Notes: generated from the sequence alone by a model not told the origin. DNA of 64,000 nt from Quadrisphaera setariae (GCF_008041935.1 NZ_VKAC01000004.1:248001-312000), one strand, 5' to 3'. Counted from the stretch's first letter, positions 25,342-34,117 are shown. Numbers and translations are program-made.

Positions 25342-26037
25342 CTACTGGGCGCGTGACGCGGCGACGACGCGCTCGAACACGTCGCGGGGCAGCGCCGCGC
25401 CCTCCCGGCGCACGGCCTCGGCGGGCAGGTGGAGCACCCTGTCGAGGCGCACCTCGCTGGGACGGCGCTGGGAGTCCCACGCACCGGTGCCGACGTCCAT
25501 CCACCGGCGGCCGTCGTGGTCGCGCTCGCCCTGGGTGCGCGGCCCGGCGTGGTCCTTGCTCGTGAGCATCAGGCCGAGCACGTCACCGTCCTCGCTGACG
25601 TCGAGGACGAGCACGGGCCGGTCCTTGCCGCGGGAGGCGTCCTCCTCGTAGGGCACCCACGCCCAGACGACCTCGCCGGGGTCGGGCAGGCCGTCGGCCT
25701 GCGGCGCGTAGCGGGCTCCGCGGACCTCGTCGCCGGCGGCCCCGTCGCGGCGCGTCGAGTCGCGGGTCTGGGGGTGGGGGGCCGGCTCCCGCCGCAGGCG
25801 CGAGCGCTCCGACGGCTTCTCGGCGGGTGAGGACGACGAGCGGCGCTGCGGCGCCGCCGTCCGCTGCGCGGGACGCCCCGGCATCTGGTCGGCGGTCCGG
25901 TCGGCGGTCCGGTCGGCGGTCCGGTCGGCGGTCCGGTCGGCACGGGCGTCGGGGGGCGGGGTGGACCTGGCCGCGGAGGCCACGGCCTTCGCGAGGTCGA
26001 GCAGCTGCGCCAGGATCCCCTTCGCCACGTGCACCAC
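25342..26037 (-). CDS. PemK/MazF-like protein with long N-terminal linker
   Basis: About 231 residues. The C-terminal half carries the PemK/MazF beta-barrel: PDPGEVVWAWVPYEEDASRG, then KDRPVLVLDVSEDGDVLGLM, TSKDH and RRPSEVRLDRVLHLPAEAVR. MazF toxins are RNases. The N-terminal half has a helix (AKGILAQLLDLAKAVASAA) and a linker with four RTAD repeats encoded by exact 12-bp tandem repeats. This is far longer than ordinary MazF (about 110 residues), and no small antitoxin gene is adjacent, so it may not act as a toxin. GTG 26037 or 26034 is the start; no clear ribosome-binding site. Confidence 0.8.
   Translation of the reverse strand: MVHVAKGILAQLLDLAKAVASAARSTPPPDARADRTADRTADRTADRTADQMPGRPAQRTAAPQRRSSSSPAEKPSERSRLRREPAPHPQTRDSTRRDGAAGDEVRGARYAPQADGLPDPGEVVWAWVPYEEDASRGKDRPVLVLDVSEDGDVLGLMLTSKDHAGPRTQGERDHDGRRWMDVGTGAWDSQRRPSEVRLDRVLHLPAEAVRREGAALPRDVFERVVAASRAQ
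25887..25934 (-). repeat. Four exact 12-bp tandem repeats in the PemK-like gene
   Basis: GGTCGGCGGTCC on the plus strand repeats at 25887, 25899, 25911 and 25923, with a partial fifth copy to 25941. On the coding strand it encodes repeated RTAD in the linker. Confidence 0.92.
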
Positions 26038-26131
26038 CGTAGAGCCGGGTGGAGGGACCGGCCCCCAGCGACGGTCCCTCCACCCAGCGGTCAGCGGCCG
26101 GCCGGGGCTGCCCGGCCGGCTGGGTGCTGCC

Positions 26132-27721
26132 TCAGCGCACCGCCGAGGAGGCGGGCACCAGCTCGACGACGGCCCAGGACAGGGCGGGCAGGGTGATCCG
26201 CGCGGTCTGCGCACCCCGCTCCCCCGCCTCGAGGGCGGCCGAGCCGCCGGCGGAGGCCAGCGGACGCAGGCCCACGGCGGTGGGCGAGGACTCGGTGTTG
26301 GAGGTGTACCTGTCCTGCCCGTCGGCTGCGGCGAGCACCAGCGCGTCGCCGACGGCGAGGTCCCCGGCGAAGCCGCCCAGGGCGACCGTGGTCTCGGCGG
26401 ACTCCTCCAGCGAGCGGTTGGCGAGGAAGAGCGTGACGCGGGCGAGCCCGCCGTCGTCGTCGTGGTGGAGGACCGCGGAGGCGTCGACGAGGTCGACGTC
26501 GCCGTACTTGCCCGTCTCGTACCGGTCGCTGGTGGTGCGCACGTCGAGCACGTGGCCCCCCAGGGAGCGGCGGCGCACCTGCTCGAAGGGCAGCGCGATG
26601 GTCTGCTTCCACGCCGGCCCGCCCGCCTCGGAGCGCAGCAGGCCGATGACGTTGACCAGCTGGGCCTGGCAGCCGACGAGCACGCGGTCGCCGTGGCGCA
26701 GCAGGGAGTTGAGGAGCGTGCCGACGACCACGGCGTCCTGGACGGTGTACTCGTCCTCGATGACGCGGGGGGCGACGTCCCACGCGGTGCGGCCCTTGGC
26801 GCGCTCGGAGGAGTTCCAGGCGGTCTGGTTCCAGACGTTCCACTCGTCGAAGCTGATGCCGATCTTCTTGCGGCTCTTCAGCTTGGCGCCCACGGCGTCG
26901 GCGGTGGCGGCCACGGAGTCGATGAAGACGTCCATGTCGACGGCGGAGGCGAGGAAGTCCGCCAGGGGCGTGGTCTCCGACTCCTCGTAGTAGGCGTGGG
27001 CGCTGATCATCTGGACGTCCTCGTAGGTCTCCTCCAGGACGATCCGCTCCCACTCGCCGAACGTCGGCATGGAGCGGGAGGAGGAGCCGCAGGCCACCAG
27101 CTCGATGGTCGGGTCGACCTGGCGCATGGCTCGGGCGGTCTCCCCGGCGAGGCGCGCGTACTCGTGGGCGGTCTTGTGGCCGGTCTGCCAGGGGCCGTCC
27201 ATCTCGTTGCCCAGGCACCACAGCTTGATGCCGTACGGGTCCTGCCGGCCGTGGGAGCGGCGCAGGTCGGAGAACTTGGTGCCCGAGGGGTGGTTGGCGT
27301 ACTCGAGGACGTCGCAGGCCTCCTGCAGGCCGCGGGTGCCGAGGTTGACGGCGTACATGATCTCCGTACCGGCCTTGTCGGCCCAGCGGGAGAACTCGTC
27401 CAGGCCGAAGGCGTTGGTCTCCACCGTGCGCCACGCCCTGTCGATGCGGCGCGGGCGCTCCTCGACGGGGCCGACGCCGTCCTCCCAGTCGTACCCGGAG
27501 ACGAAGTTGCCGCCGGGGTAGCGGACGACGGTGGGGCCGATCTCGCGGACCAGCTCGAGCACGTCCGAGCGGAGCCCGTCGGCGTCGGCGCTCGGGTGGT
27601 CGGGCTCGAAGATCCCCGTGTAGACGCAGCGGCCCATGTGCTCGACGAAGGAGCCGAAGAGGCGGTGCGGCACGGGTGCCGTCGTGTAGGCGGCGTCCAG
27701 GGAGATGCGGGCGCGAGGCAC
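26132..27721 (-). CDS. GH51 alpha-N-arabinofuranosidase
   Basis: This 529-residue enzyme shows the GH51 pattern: RLFGSFVEHMGRCVYTGIFE near the N-terminus, VVRYPGGNFVSGYDWEDGVG, the acid/base Glu in WCLGNEMDGPWQTGHK and the nucleophile Glu in GISFDEWNVWNQTAW. It removes L-arabinofuranosyl side groups from arabino-oligosaccharides. No signal peptide is present, so it acts inside the cell on imported oligosaccharides. GTG 27721 is preceded by GGAAGGA six bases upstream. A LacI-type regulator is divergent and very likely controls it. No transporter gene lies next to it in the window. Confidence 0.95.
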   Translation of the reverse strand: MPRARISLDAAYTTAPVPHRLFGSFVEHMGRCVYTGIFEPDHPSADADGLRSDVLELVREIGPTVVRYPGGNFVSGYDWEDGVGPVEERPRRIDRAWRTVETNAFGLDEFSRWADKAGTEIMYAVNLGTRGLQEACDVLEYANHPSGTKFSDLRRSHGRQDPYGIKLWCLGNEMDGPWQTGHKTAHEYARLAGETARAMRQVDPTIELVACGSSSRSMPTFGEWERIVLEETYEDVQMISAHAYYEESETTPLADFLASAVDMDVFIDSVAATADAVGAKLKSRKKIGISFDEWNVWNQTAWNSSERAKGRTAWDVAPRVIEDEYTVQDAVVVGTLLNSLLRHGDRVLVGCQAQLVNVIGLLRSEAGGPAWKQTIALPFEQVRRRSLGGHVLDVRTTSDRYETGKYGDVDLVDASAVLHHDDDGGLARVTLFLANRSLEESAETTVALGGFAGDLAVGDALVLAAADGQDRYTSNTESSPTAVGLRPLASAGGSAALEAGERGAQTARITLPALSWAVVELVPASSAVR

Positions 27722-28081
27722 GGGAGGTCCTTCCGGGCGGGGCGGTGAGGGCGCTGCCGCGTGCCGTGGCGCTCCGGACGTGCGGTGGGGCGGTCCGCGG
27801 CGCTGCGGCACGGGCTGACGGGCTGTCTGTCCGACGGTCTGACGGGGCGGTCTTCAGGGCACCACCTGTTTTACAACGTGAGAAATCCTGTCGGGCGCCA
27901 CCACCCGTGTCAACCCCGTCGGTCGTCCAGCGCGTCGCCGGGAGCAGTCACGGCGGGTGGTCACCCGGCCCCGTCCGACGCCCTCGGCACCCCGGTCGGC
28001 GGCGGGTCGCCACGGGACGGTCAGCCGGTCGGTCGACGGGGGCGATCGACCTCGGGGGCCCGGCGGGACCAGACTGCGCCG
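27722..28081. promoter_or_regulatory. Divergent control region of arabinofuranosidase and LacI genes
   Basis: This 360-base gap holds no gene. It contains an unusually AT-rich stretch at about 27865-27890 within otherwise GC-rich DNA. In it lies TTACAACGTGAGAA (27871-27884), an imperfect palindrome with exact TT and AA ends around central ACGT, as expected for a LacI-family operator. On the minus strand the same stretch could supply promoter elements for the arabinofuranosidase, about 150 bases downstream. Confidence 0.4.
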
Positions 28082-29158
28082 GTGAGCACCACGCCGACGC
28101 GCCGCCCGGTGACCATCCGCGAGGTCGCCGCCGCCGCCGGCGTCTCCCCCAAGACCGTCTCCAACGTCGTCAACGCCTACGTGCACGTCCACCCCGACAC
28201 CCGGCGCCGGGTGCAGGAGGTCATCGACGCCCTCGGGTACCGGCCCTCCGCCGTCGGACGGCAGCTGCGCAGCGGCCGCACCGGCATGATCGCGCTCGCG
28301 GTGCCGTCCATCTCCGCCCCGTACTTCGCCGAGCTCGGTCGGCACGTGGCCACCCAGGCGCGCCTGCGGGGCCTGGTGCTCGCCGTCGAGCAGACCGAGG
28401 GCCAGCTCGAGCGCGAGCGGGAGGTCGCCGACGGCAAGCCGGTGCGCTTCGCCGACGGGCTCCTGCTCTCAGCCCTGGAGATGCCCGACGACGAGCTGGC
28501 CGCCCCCCACCCCGACACCCCGATCGTGCTCATCGGCGAGCACGGAGGGTCCGACCTGCCCGTGGACCGGGTGGGCATCGACAGCGCCGGCGTCGCCCGC
28601 CTCGCCGTGGAGCACCTGCTCGCCTGCGGCCGCACGAGGGTGGCCTACCTCGGGCACAAGGCACCGGTGCACAACAGCGCCCGCGAGCGCATGGTCGGCT
28701 ACCGCTCCGGGCTCGAGAGCGCCGGGCTGCCGTTCGAGCCGTCGCTGGTGCCGCCGTGCGGTGACTGGTCCCGCGAGGACGGGCGCACCACCACCGCGTC
28801 GCTGCTCGCCGCCCGCCCCGACGTCGACGCGGTCTTCGCCGCCAACGACGAGCTGGCGCTGGGCGCGCTCGCGGCCCTGCGCGAGGCCGGGCGCGCCGTG
28901 CCCGGTGACGTGGCGGTGGTGGGCGTGGACGACGTCGCGGAGGCCCGGTACGCCGTCCCGGCCCTCACCACCGTGGCCATCGACAGGGCGTTCGTCGCCG
29001 AGCGCGCCGTCGACCTCCTCGCGACCCGCCTGACCGACCCGGGGCTGCCCCCGCGGCACCTGCAGACCCCGTACCACCTCGTGGTGCGCGAGAGCACCAG
29101 CGGGACCAGCGGGACCACCCGGGACAGCGGGGCCGCTGCCGGGTCCGAGCACGTCTGA
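28082..29158 (+). CDS. LacI family transcriptional regulator (arabinoside utilisation)
   Basis: A 358-residue LacI/GalR protein. The DNA-binding head is VTIREVAAAAGVSPKTVSNV, then VNAYVHVHPDTRRRVQEVID with the hinge helix. The periplasmic-binding-protein-like core follows with MIALAVPSISAPYFAELGRH and VFAANDELALGALAALREAG, and AVVGVDDVAEARYAVPALTT. Sugar-binding proteins of this fold respond to a mono- or oligosaccharide. The divergent GH51 gene suggests arabinose-containing ligands (inference). GTG 28082 places the helix-turn-helix at residue 11. The C-terminal STSGTSGTTRDS tail is low-complexity. Confidence 0.93.
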   Translation: MSTTPTRRPVTIREVAAAAGVSPKTVSNVVNAYVHVHPDTRRRVQEVIDALGYRPSAVGRQLRSGRTGMIALAVPSISAPYFAELGRHVATQARLRGLVLAVEQTEGQLEREREVADGKPVRFADGLLLSALEMPDDELAAPHPDTPIVLIGEHGGSDLPVDRVGIDSAGVARLAVEHLLACGRTRVAYLGHKAPVHNSARERMVGYRSGLESAGLPFEPSLVPPCGDWSREDGRTTTASLLAARPDVDAVFAANDELALGALAALREAGRAVPGDVAVVGVDDVAEARYAVPALTTVAIDRAFVAERAVDLLATRLTDPGLPPRHLQTPYHLVVRESTSGTSGTTRDSGAAAGSEHV

Positions 29159-29306
29159 ACCCGTGTGCGGCGAGGGTCACCCGGTCGCCGCAGACGTCGG
29201 GGTCCGACGGCTCGGTGGGCGGCCGCGGGCACTAGGGTCGCTGGCGGCTGACGAGCGGTCGGGTCCCCGTCGCACGCCGAGCACCACGCGACGAGGAGGG
29301 CTGGAC

Positions 29307-29855
29307 GTGACCCTGTGCGCCCCCGTCCCCTCCCCGGGCGGCACCTCGTCCGGCGGTCCGGCCGACGGTCCCGGAGCCGCAGCACCCGAGGTCGCCTGCC
29401 GCTCGCACCTGCCGGGGCACCGGATGCCCCGGCTGCTCGCCGAGCTGGTGCGCCGCAGCCCCTGGGGGTGGCGTCGCGGCACGGTGACCGCGGTCAGCCC
29501 CGACGGCTGGATCCTGCTCGACTGCTCCGAGCACCGCCTCGGCGAGGACGGCGTCGGCGTGCTCGGCCGCACCCCGGTGCACGCGTGGCACCACGTCGAC
29601 CTGTCCGCCCGCCTGCTGCCCGGCACCGCGGTGCGCCTCCACCAGCGGGCGGTCCGCCACCCCGACGCCCCGCTCGGCGTCGGCTCGGCTGCGCTGGCCG
29701 CGCCGCCCGGCGTGCTGCCGGGCCTGGTGAGCCTCCACGTGGCGCAGGGCCCCGCACCGGTGCCCGACCCGGTGGCGCTGGAGGAGTGGGCGGCCCCGAC
29801 CGACGCGGTGGTCATCGACCTGCGCACCCGCGAGCCGATCGGCCTCCGGCACTGA
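29307..29855 (+). CDS. Hypothetical protein
   Basis: A 182-residue protein that I do not recognise. It has no signal peptide or membrane helix. The central part, RRGTVTAVSPDGWILLDCSE, then HAWHHVDLSARLLPGTAVRL, looks like a beta-rich domain. The C-terminus VVIDLRTREPIGLRH is also strand-like. GTG 29307 is supported by GAGGAGGG seven bases upstream, a strong site. Codon use (G/C at most third positions) is coding-like. It sits between a LacI regulator and dihydroxyacetone kinase on the same strand without overlap, so operon membership is unclear. Confidence 0.7.
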   Translation: MTLCAPVPSPGGTSSGGPADGPGAAAPEVACRSHLPGHRMPRLLAELVRRSPWGWRRGTVTAVSPDGWILLDCSEHRLGEDGVGVLGRTPVHAWHHVDLSARLLPGTAVRLHQRAVRHPDAPLGVGSAALAAPPGVLPGLVSLHVAQGPAPVPDPVALEEWAAPTDAVVIDLRTREPIGLRH

Positions 29856-29908
29856 CCCTCGAGCGGCGCTGATCGCGCGCAGAGCCGGTCGGCGCTAGCG
29901 TCCGGTGC

Positions 29909-31705
29909 GTGGCTGACGACGTCCACCCGAGCCCCCGCACCGACACCCACTTCCTGCCCGACGCCGCCTCCGCGGTCGCCGACGCCGCCCGCGGGCTGGC
30001 GATGGCGCACCCGGCCGACGTCGGCGTGGTGCTCGACCCGCTGCACCTGTACGCGCGCCGCAAGGCTCCCGGGCGGCAGGTCGCGATCGTCTCGGGCGGG
30101 GGTGCGGGTCACGAGCCGATGCACGCCGGGTTCCTCGGGCCAGGTGGGCTGGACGCCGCGTGCCCGGGACTGGTGTTCACCTCCCCCCACCACCGCCAGG
30201 TGCACGCGGCCGCGCGCGGCGTCGCCGGGCCGGGCGGTGTGCTGCTCGTGGTGAAGAACTACACCGGCGACGTCATCTGCTTCGCGATCGCCGCCGAGCG
30301 GCTGCGCGCCGAGGGCGTGCCCGTGGAGACGGTGCTCGTGGACGACGACCTCGCCACCGAGGGCACCCCCTCGGACGGGGACGACGACGGGGGCACCGCC
30401 AGCCAGCGCCGCGGCACCGCCGCGACCGTGCTGGTGGAGAAGGTGCTGGGCGCTGCGGCCGACCGCGGCGACGACCTCGCGTCCCTGGCGGCCCTCGGGC
30501 GCGACGCGGCGGCCCGGGCCCGCAGCCTGGCCGTGGCCTCGCGCGCGCAGACGTCGCTGGCCACCGGGCAGCCGGCCTTCGAGCTCGGCCTCGACGAGCT
30601 GGAGCGCGGCGTCGGCATCCACGGCGAGCGCGCGGCGTCCACCACGTCCCGGCCGCCGACCCGTGAGCTGGTGGCCGGGATGGTCTCCGAGCTGCTCACC
30701 GGGCTGGAGGCCGCCGGTGCCGGTGTCGACGACGAGGGCGTCGCACTGCTGGTCAACGGCCTGGGCGGGGCGACGTCGCTGGAGCTGCACGCGCTGCGGG
30801 CCCTGGTCGGCGACCTCCTCGCCGAGCGCGGCGTGCGGGTGGCCACCTCCCTGGTGGGCACCTTCACGGCGGCCCTGGACATGCGGGGCTTCTCCCTGAC
30901 GCTGCTGGCGCTGCGCCCCGGCTGGGCCGAGCTGCTCGCCGCGCCGACGGCCACGCCGTCGCTGCCGGCGCTGCCGCGCGAGGAGGCGCCGCAGGTCGCA
31001 GAGCGCCTCGACGACGCGTCAGCTCCGGGCAGCGGGGACAGCAGCACGGGGAGCCCCCACGGGCAGGACCGCGACGACGCCGGCGCCGCCGTGGTGGCCG
31101 CCTGGGCGCAGGCGCTGGGCGAGGCCCACGACGACCTCACGCGCCTGGACCAGCTGGCCGGCGACGGCGACTTCGGCGACAACGTCGCCTCCGGCCTCAC
31201 CCACGCGCAGCGCCGCGGGGGCACGCTGTCAGCGGCGGCCGGCGCCTTCCTCGACGAGGTCGGCGGGAGCAGCGGCCCGCTGCTGGGGCTGCTCCTCACC
31301 GAGCTGGTGCCGGCGGTGCGCCGCGGCGACCCCTCGGAGGTCGGCCCTGACGTCGGCGCCGCGCTGCGCTCGGGGGCGCAGGCCGTGACCCGCGTGGGTG
31401 GCGCGCAGGTGGGTGACCGGACCTTCCTGGACGCTCTCGTGCCCGCCGCGGACGCCCTGGACGCCGGCGCCTCGCTGGTCGACGCGGCGAGGGCGGCGAT
31501 CGAGGGCGCCGTCGGCACGGCGCAGCTGGTCGGCCGCCGCGGCCGGTCCCGCTACCTCGGTGACCGGGCGCTCGGCGCGCCCGACCCGGGCGCTGCAGCG
31601 GTGGCTGCGCTCGTCGTCGTCCTCGCCCAGGTGCTCGACGGCTCCCCGCAGGCGCGAGCACTGCCGTCGCCCGCAGCGGTGGCGTCGGGGACGATCAGGG
31701 AGTGA
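29909..31705 (+). CDS. dhaK: Dihydroxyacetone kinase, DhaK-DhaL fusion (ATP-dependent)
   Basis: A 598-residue kinase with both domains in one chain. The DhaK part has VAIVSGGGAGHEPMHAGFLG near residue 57, VVKNYTGDVICFAIAAERLR, and ELERGVGIHGE near residue 227, whose His binds dihydroxyacetone covalently. The DhaL part has LDQLAGDGDFGDNVASGLTH, with aspartates that hold Mg-ATP, and GGSSGPLLGLLLTELVPAVR. The fused form uses ATP rather than the PEP phosphotransferase system. It makes dihydroxyacetone phosphate. A protein-tyrosine phosphatase gene overlaps its stop by four bases. No glycerol dehydrogenase is adjacent. Confidence 0.95.
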   Translation: MADDVHPSPRTDTHFLPDAASAVADAARGLAMAHPADVGVVLDPLHLYARRKAPGRQVAIVSGGGAGHEPMHAGFLGPGGLDAACPGLVFTSPHHRQVHAAARGVAGPGGVLLVVKNYTGDVICFAIAAERLRAEGVPVETVLVDDDLATEGTPSDGDDDGGTASQRRGTAATVLVEKVLGAAADRGDDLASLAALGRDAAARARSLAVASRAQTSLATGQPAFELGLDELERGVGIHGERAASTTSRPPTRELVAGMVSELLTGLEAAGAGVDDEGVALLVNGLGGATSLELHALRALVGDLLAERGVRVATSLVGTFTAALDMRGFSLTLLALRPGWAELLAAPTATPSLPALPREEAPQVAERLDDASAPGSGDSSTGSPHGQDRDDAGAAVVAAWAQALGEAHDDLTRLDQLAGDGDFGDNVASGLTHAQRRGGTLSAAAGAFLDEVGGSSGPLLGLLLTELVPAVRRGDPSEVGPDVGAALRSGAQAVTRVGGAQVGDRTFLDALVPAADALDAGASLVDAARAAIEGAVGTAQLVGRRGRSRYLGDRALGAPDPGAAAVAALVVVLAQVLDGSPQARALPSPAAVASGTIRE

Positions 31706-32265
31706 CCTCTTCCTCCACCAGCACCTCCGAGACCCCCGTCAGCCGCAAGGGCCCCTACCGGATCATGACCGTCTGCACGGGCAACATCTGCCGCTCCCCC
31801 ATGGCCGAGGTGGTGCTGAGGCACCGGCTCGACGAAGCGGGCTTCGGGGAGGACGCGGTGGTGGTCGACTCCACGGGCGTCTCCGACGAGGAGGAGGGCA
31901 ACCCGATCGACCGGCGCGCCCGGAGGGTGCTGGTCGACGCGGGCTACGACGTCCCCGAGCACGGGGAGGGGGCGCACCGCGCGCGGCAGGTGCGGCCCGG
32001 GCAGGTGGCCGAGCGCGACCTCGTCCTGGCCATGACGTCCGCCCACCGGCGCGCGCTGCAGCGGCTGGCTCCCGGGCTGTCGCACCGCGTGGCGCTGTGG
32101 CGCTCGTTCGACCCGGCCGCGTCGGGGCTGGTCGGCGCGGGGCTCGACGTGGCCGACCCCTGGTACGGCGACATGAGCGCCTTCGAGGAGTGCCTCGCGC
32201 AGGTGGAGGCCGCCGCCGACGGCGTGGTCGAGCACGTGAGGGCGGCGCTGGCCCAGAGCGTCTGA
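31702..32265 (+). CDS. Low-molecular-weight protein-tyrosine phosphatase
   Basis: A 187-residue phosphatase. The P-loop is VCTGNICRSPMAEVV (CxxxxxRS) near residue 25, and the general acid Asp is in VADPWYGDMSAFEECL near residue 150. The intervening AMTSAHRRALQRLAP also matches the family. Actinobacterial members act on cell-wall or exopolysaccharide kinases or are secreted; the target here is unknown. The N-terminal 18 residues are Ser/Thr-rich and outside the fold. GTG 31702 overlaps the kinase stop as GTGA, so the two genes are translationally coupled. Why a tyrosine phosphatase sits with dihydroxyacetone kinase is not obvious. Confidence 0.93.
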   Translation: MTSSSTSTSETPVSRKGPYRIMTVCTGNICRSPMAEVVLRHRLDEAGFGEDAVVVDSTGVSDEEEGNPIDRRARRVLVDAGYDVPEHGEGAHRARQVRPGQVAERDLVLAMTSAHRRALQRLAPGLSHRVALWRSFDPAASGLVGAGLDVADPWYGDMSAFEECLAQVEAAADGVVEHVRAALAQSV

Positions 32266-32268
32266 GCC

Positions 32269-33309
32269 TCAGCGCAGGGTGCGCGCCGCCTCGCGCAGGC
32301 GGGCGTGCACACCTCCGAACGCGCGGCTCGCCGGGGCGGGCAGCAGCGCCTTCGGCACCTTCGCGAGCGCGGCGTAGGCCGGGTCGACGACGTTGGCCAG
32401 CGGCGCCAGACCCACCTGGCTGAGCAGCTGGTAGGCGTCGAGGTCGTCCAGGCCGTAGAGCTCTCGCAGCCAGCGGACCATCTCCACCTGGCTGGCGCGC
32501 CACGCGTCCTCCAGGGGACGGCCCGTGCCGACGGTCATCCAGTGCTCGTCGTCCTCCAGGCGCGGTGTCGCCGGGGCGGACGCCGGAGCGCCCGTCGTCG
32601 TCCTGAGCTCACCGGCCTCCACGAGGTCCACGAGCACCGTGGTGGTCATGGCGCCCTCGACGGCGGTGCCGCAGGTCTCGCCCTCGCCCTGGCGGTAGTG
32701 CCCGTCGCCGAGGCTGAACAGGGCGCCCTCGACGTTGACCCGCAGGTAGCAGGTGGTGCCGGCGCGCATCTGCGGGGTGTCGAGGTTGCCGCCGAAGACT
32801 CCGGGCACCAGGGAGGTGCGCACCTCGCCCGCCGCCGGCGCCACCCCGACCGTGCCGAGCATCGGCTCCAGCGGCAGCTCGACGCTGAAGGCGCCCGAGG
32901 TCAGCTCCACGGCGAGGGTCCGGCGGGCGGAGTCGAGGTGGTAGACCCACGTCCGCTCCGGCAGCGGCGGGGTCAGCAGCGCTGTGGTGTCGGTGCCGGT
33001 GAGCCCGCCGAAGAAGGGGACGAGGCTGGAGACGCCGGTGTCGCGGGCCGGTTCCAGGCTGACCAGGTGCAGTGCGAGGACGTCTCCGGGACGGGCGCCC
33101 TCCACGAGGAACGGACCGGTCTGCGGGTTGAGGCCGGGTGCCGGTGGGGTGTTCGAGGTGACGTCGGCGGTGGTCCGCAGGCCGCCGCCGAAGGCGTCCT
33201 CGCTCCACAGGCGCAGCGCCTGCCCGGGGCGGACGGTCCTCAGCGGGGCGACCCCGCCGAACGTGTAGGCGTACTGCAGAGGAGCGGGGTGGACCTCGAC
33301 GACCTCCAT
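32269..33309 (-). CDS. Acetamidase/formamidase family protein (second of two)
   Basis: A 346-residue FmdA/AmdA-type amidohydrolase. Motifs include LWSEDAFGGGLRTTADVTSN, PFLVEGARPGDVLALHLVSL, VPGVFGGNLDTPQMRAGTTC and ALFSLGDGHYRQGEGETCGT. It is only distantly similar to the gene at 4077-5084 and keeps the substrate-loop region that the shorter paralogue lacks (FFGGLTGTDTTALLTPPLPE). It converges on the tyrosine phosphatase, with three bases between the stops. ATG 33309 has GGGGTGGGCGGC ahead, a weak ribosome-binding site. Substrate unknown. Confidence 0.9.
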   Translation of the reverse strand: MEVVEVHPAPLQYAYTFGGVAPLRTVRPGQALRLWSEDAFGGGLRTTADVTSNTPPAPGLNPQTGPFLVEGARPGDVLALHLVSLEPARDTGVSSLVPFFGGLTGTDTTALLTPPLPERTWVYHLDSARRTLAVELTSGAFSVELPLEPMLGTVGVAPAAGEVRTSLVPGVFGGNLDTPQMRAGTTCYLRVNVEGALFSLGDGHYRQGEGETCGTAVEGAMTTTVLVDLVEAGELRTTTGAPASAPATPRLEDDEHWMTVGTGRPLEDAWRASQVEMVRWLRELYGLDDLDAYQLLSQVGLAPLANVVDPAYAALAKVPKALLPAPASRAFGGVHARLREAARTLR

Positions 33310-33408
33310 GCCGCCCACCCCACCACAGCGGTGCGGGATCCGGGGGTCGGGCAGCGGATGCTGACGCGAGGTGTGCCCGCAGGTCTCGGCTGAGCCGGGT
33401 CCCGGGCC

Positions 33409-33473
33409 GGCGCGGTGGTGCAGTCCAGGGTCAGACCGGGGCCGATCCTGACCCTGGACTGCACCACCGCGCC
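33409..33473. repeat. Perfect 26-bp inverted repeat with 13-base loop
   Basis: The arms 33409-33434 (starting GGCGCGGTGGTGCAGTCC) and 33448-33473 are exact reverse complements; the loop is ACCGGGGCCGATC. It lies in the 295-base gap 33310-33604, downstream of the hypothetical gene at 33605 and upstream of the acetamidase, both on the minus strand. There is no U-run. It may act as a very strong terminator or be a remnant of a small mobile palindromic element. The rest of the gap holds no gene. Confidence 0.9.
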
Positions 33474-33604
33474 AGCGGAGCTGACCCGCACCGACCAGCG
33501 CTGCCGTCGTCGTCCTGCGCCCTCCCGGCCGGGTGACGGGTGGCTCGGCGCCACTGCCCCGCTGACACGGGGGTTGCCCTGCGCCGGTCGGCGGCTGGTG
33601 CGGA

Positions 33605-34117
33605 TCAGCTGACGTCGAGCACGCCGACCACCTCTCCGGTGAGCGGGCACGTCCACAGCGGGCGCGGGTCGGCGTCGTCGCCGGCGGCGAGCTGGAGCGG
33701 GTGGGTCGTCGGGTGGTCTGGGCACGGCGGCCAGTTGGTGGGCCTGTGCGCCCACAGGGACTCGACCACCTCGGAGTGCGCCGCGTCCGCGACGCGCGCC
33801 GCCTCCTCGGCGGCCGTCTCGCCGTCAGCTCCACCGCCGGAGACGCCCACGTCGCCGCCACCACGGACGCGGAACCAGCCCCAGGGCAGCGGCCACGGTG
33901 CCGGCCAGTCGCGGTCGCGGGTGGCTGGCACCTCCAGCTCCACGGCGATGCGGTCGGCTGCGGCCAGGACGACGAGCGCCTCCAGCGCCGCGACGGCGGG
34001 CGCGCGCAGCGGCGGCTCGTCGGGGTCGGCCTGCGGTCCATGCCGGACCGCAGGGCCGGCCGCCGTGTCGAAGGAGGTCTTGAGAGTCGACGAGTAGCCG
34101 TCACCGTGCCCGCCCAT
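33605..34117 (-). CDS. Hypothetical protein
   Basis: A 170-residue protein that I do not recognise. It has a short helical segment (RAPAVAALEALVVLAAADRI), a strand-like AVELEVPATRDRDWPAPWPL and PWGWFRVRGGGDVGVSGGGA. The C-terminus LWTCPLTGEVVGVLDVS resembles a closing beta-strand. Tryptophan and proline are unusually frequent. ATG 34117 directly follows CGGGAG, so the spacing is poor and the start is uncertain. The gene stands alone between two different long inverted repeats (33409-33473 and 34156-34234), suggesting a separate transcription unit. Confidence 0.65.
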   Translation of the reverse strand: MGGHGDGYSSTLKTSFDTAAGPAVRHGPQADPDEPPLRAPAVAALEALVVLAAADRIAVELEVPATRDRDWPAPWPLPWGWFRVRGGGDVGVSGGGADGETAAEEAARVADAAHSEVVESLWAHRPTNWPPCPDHPTTHPLQLAAGDDADPRPLWTCPLTGEVVGVLDVS

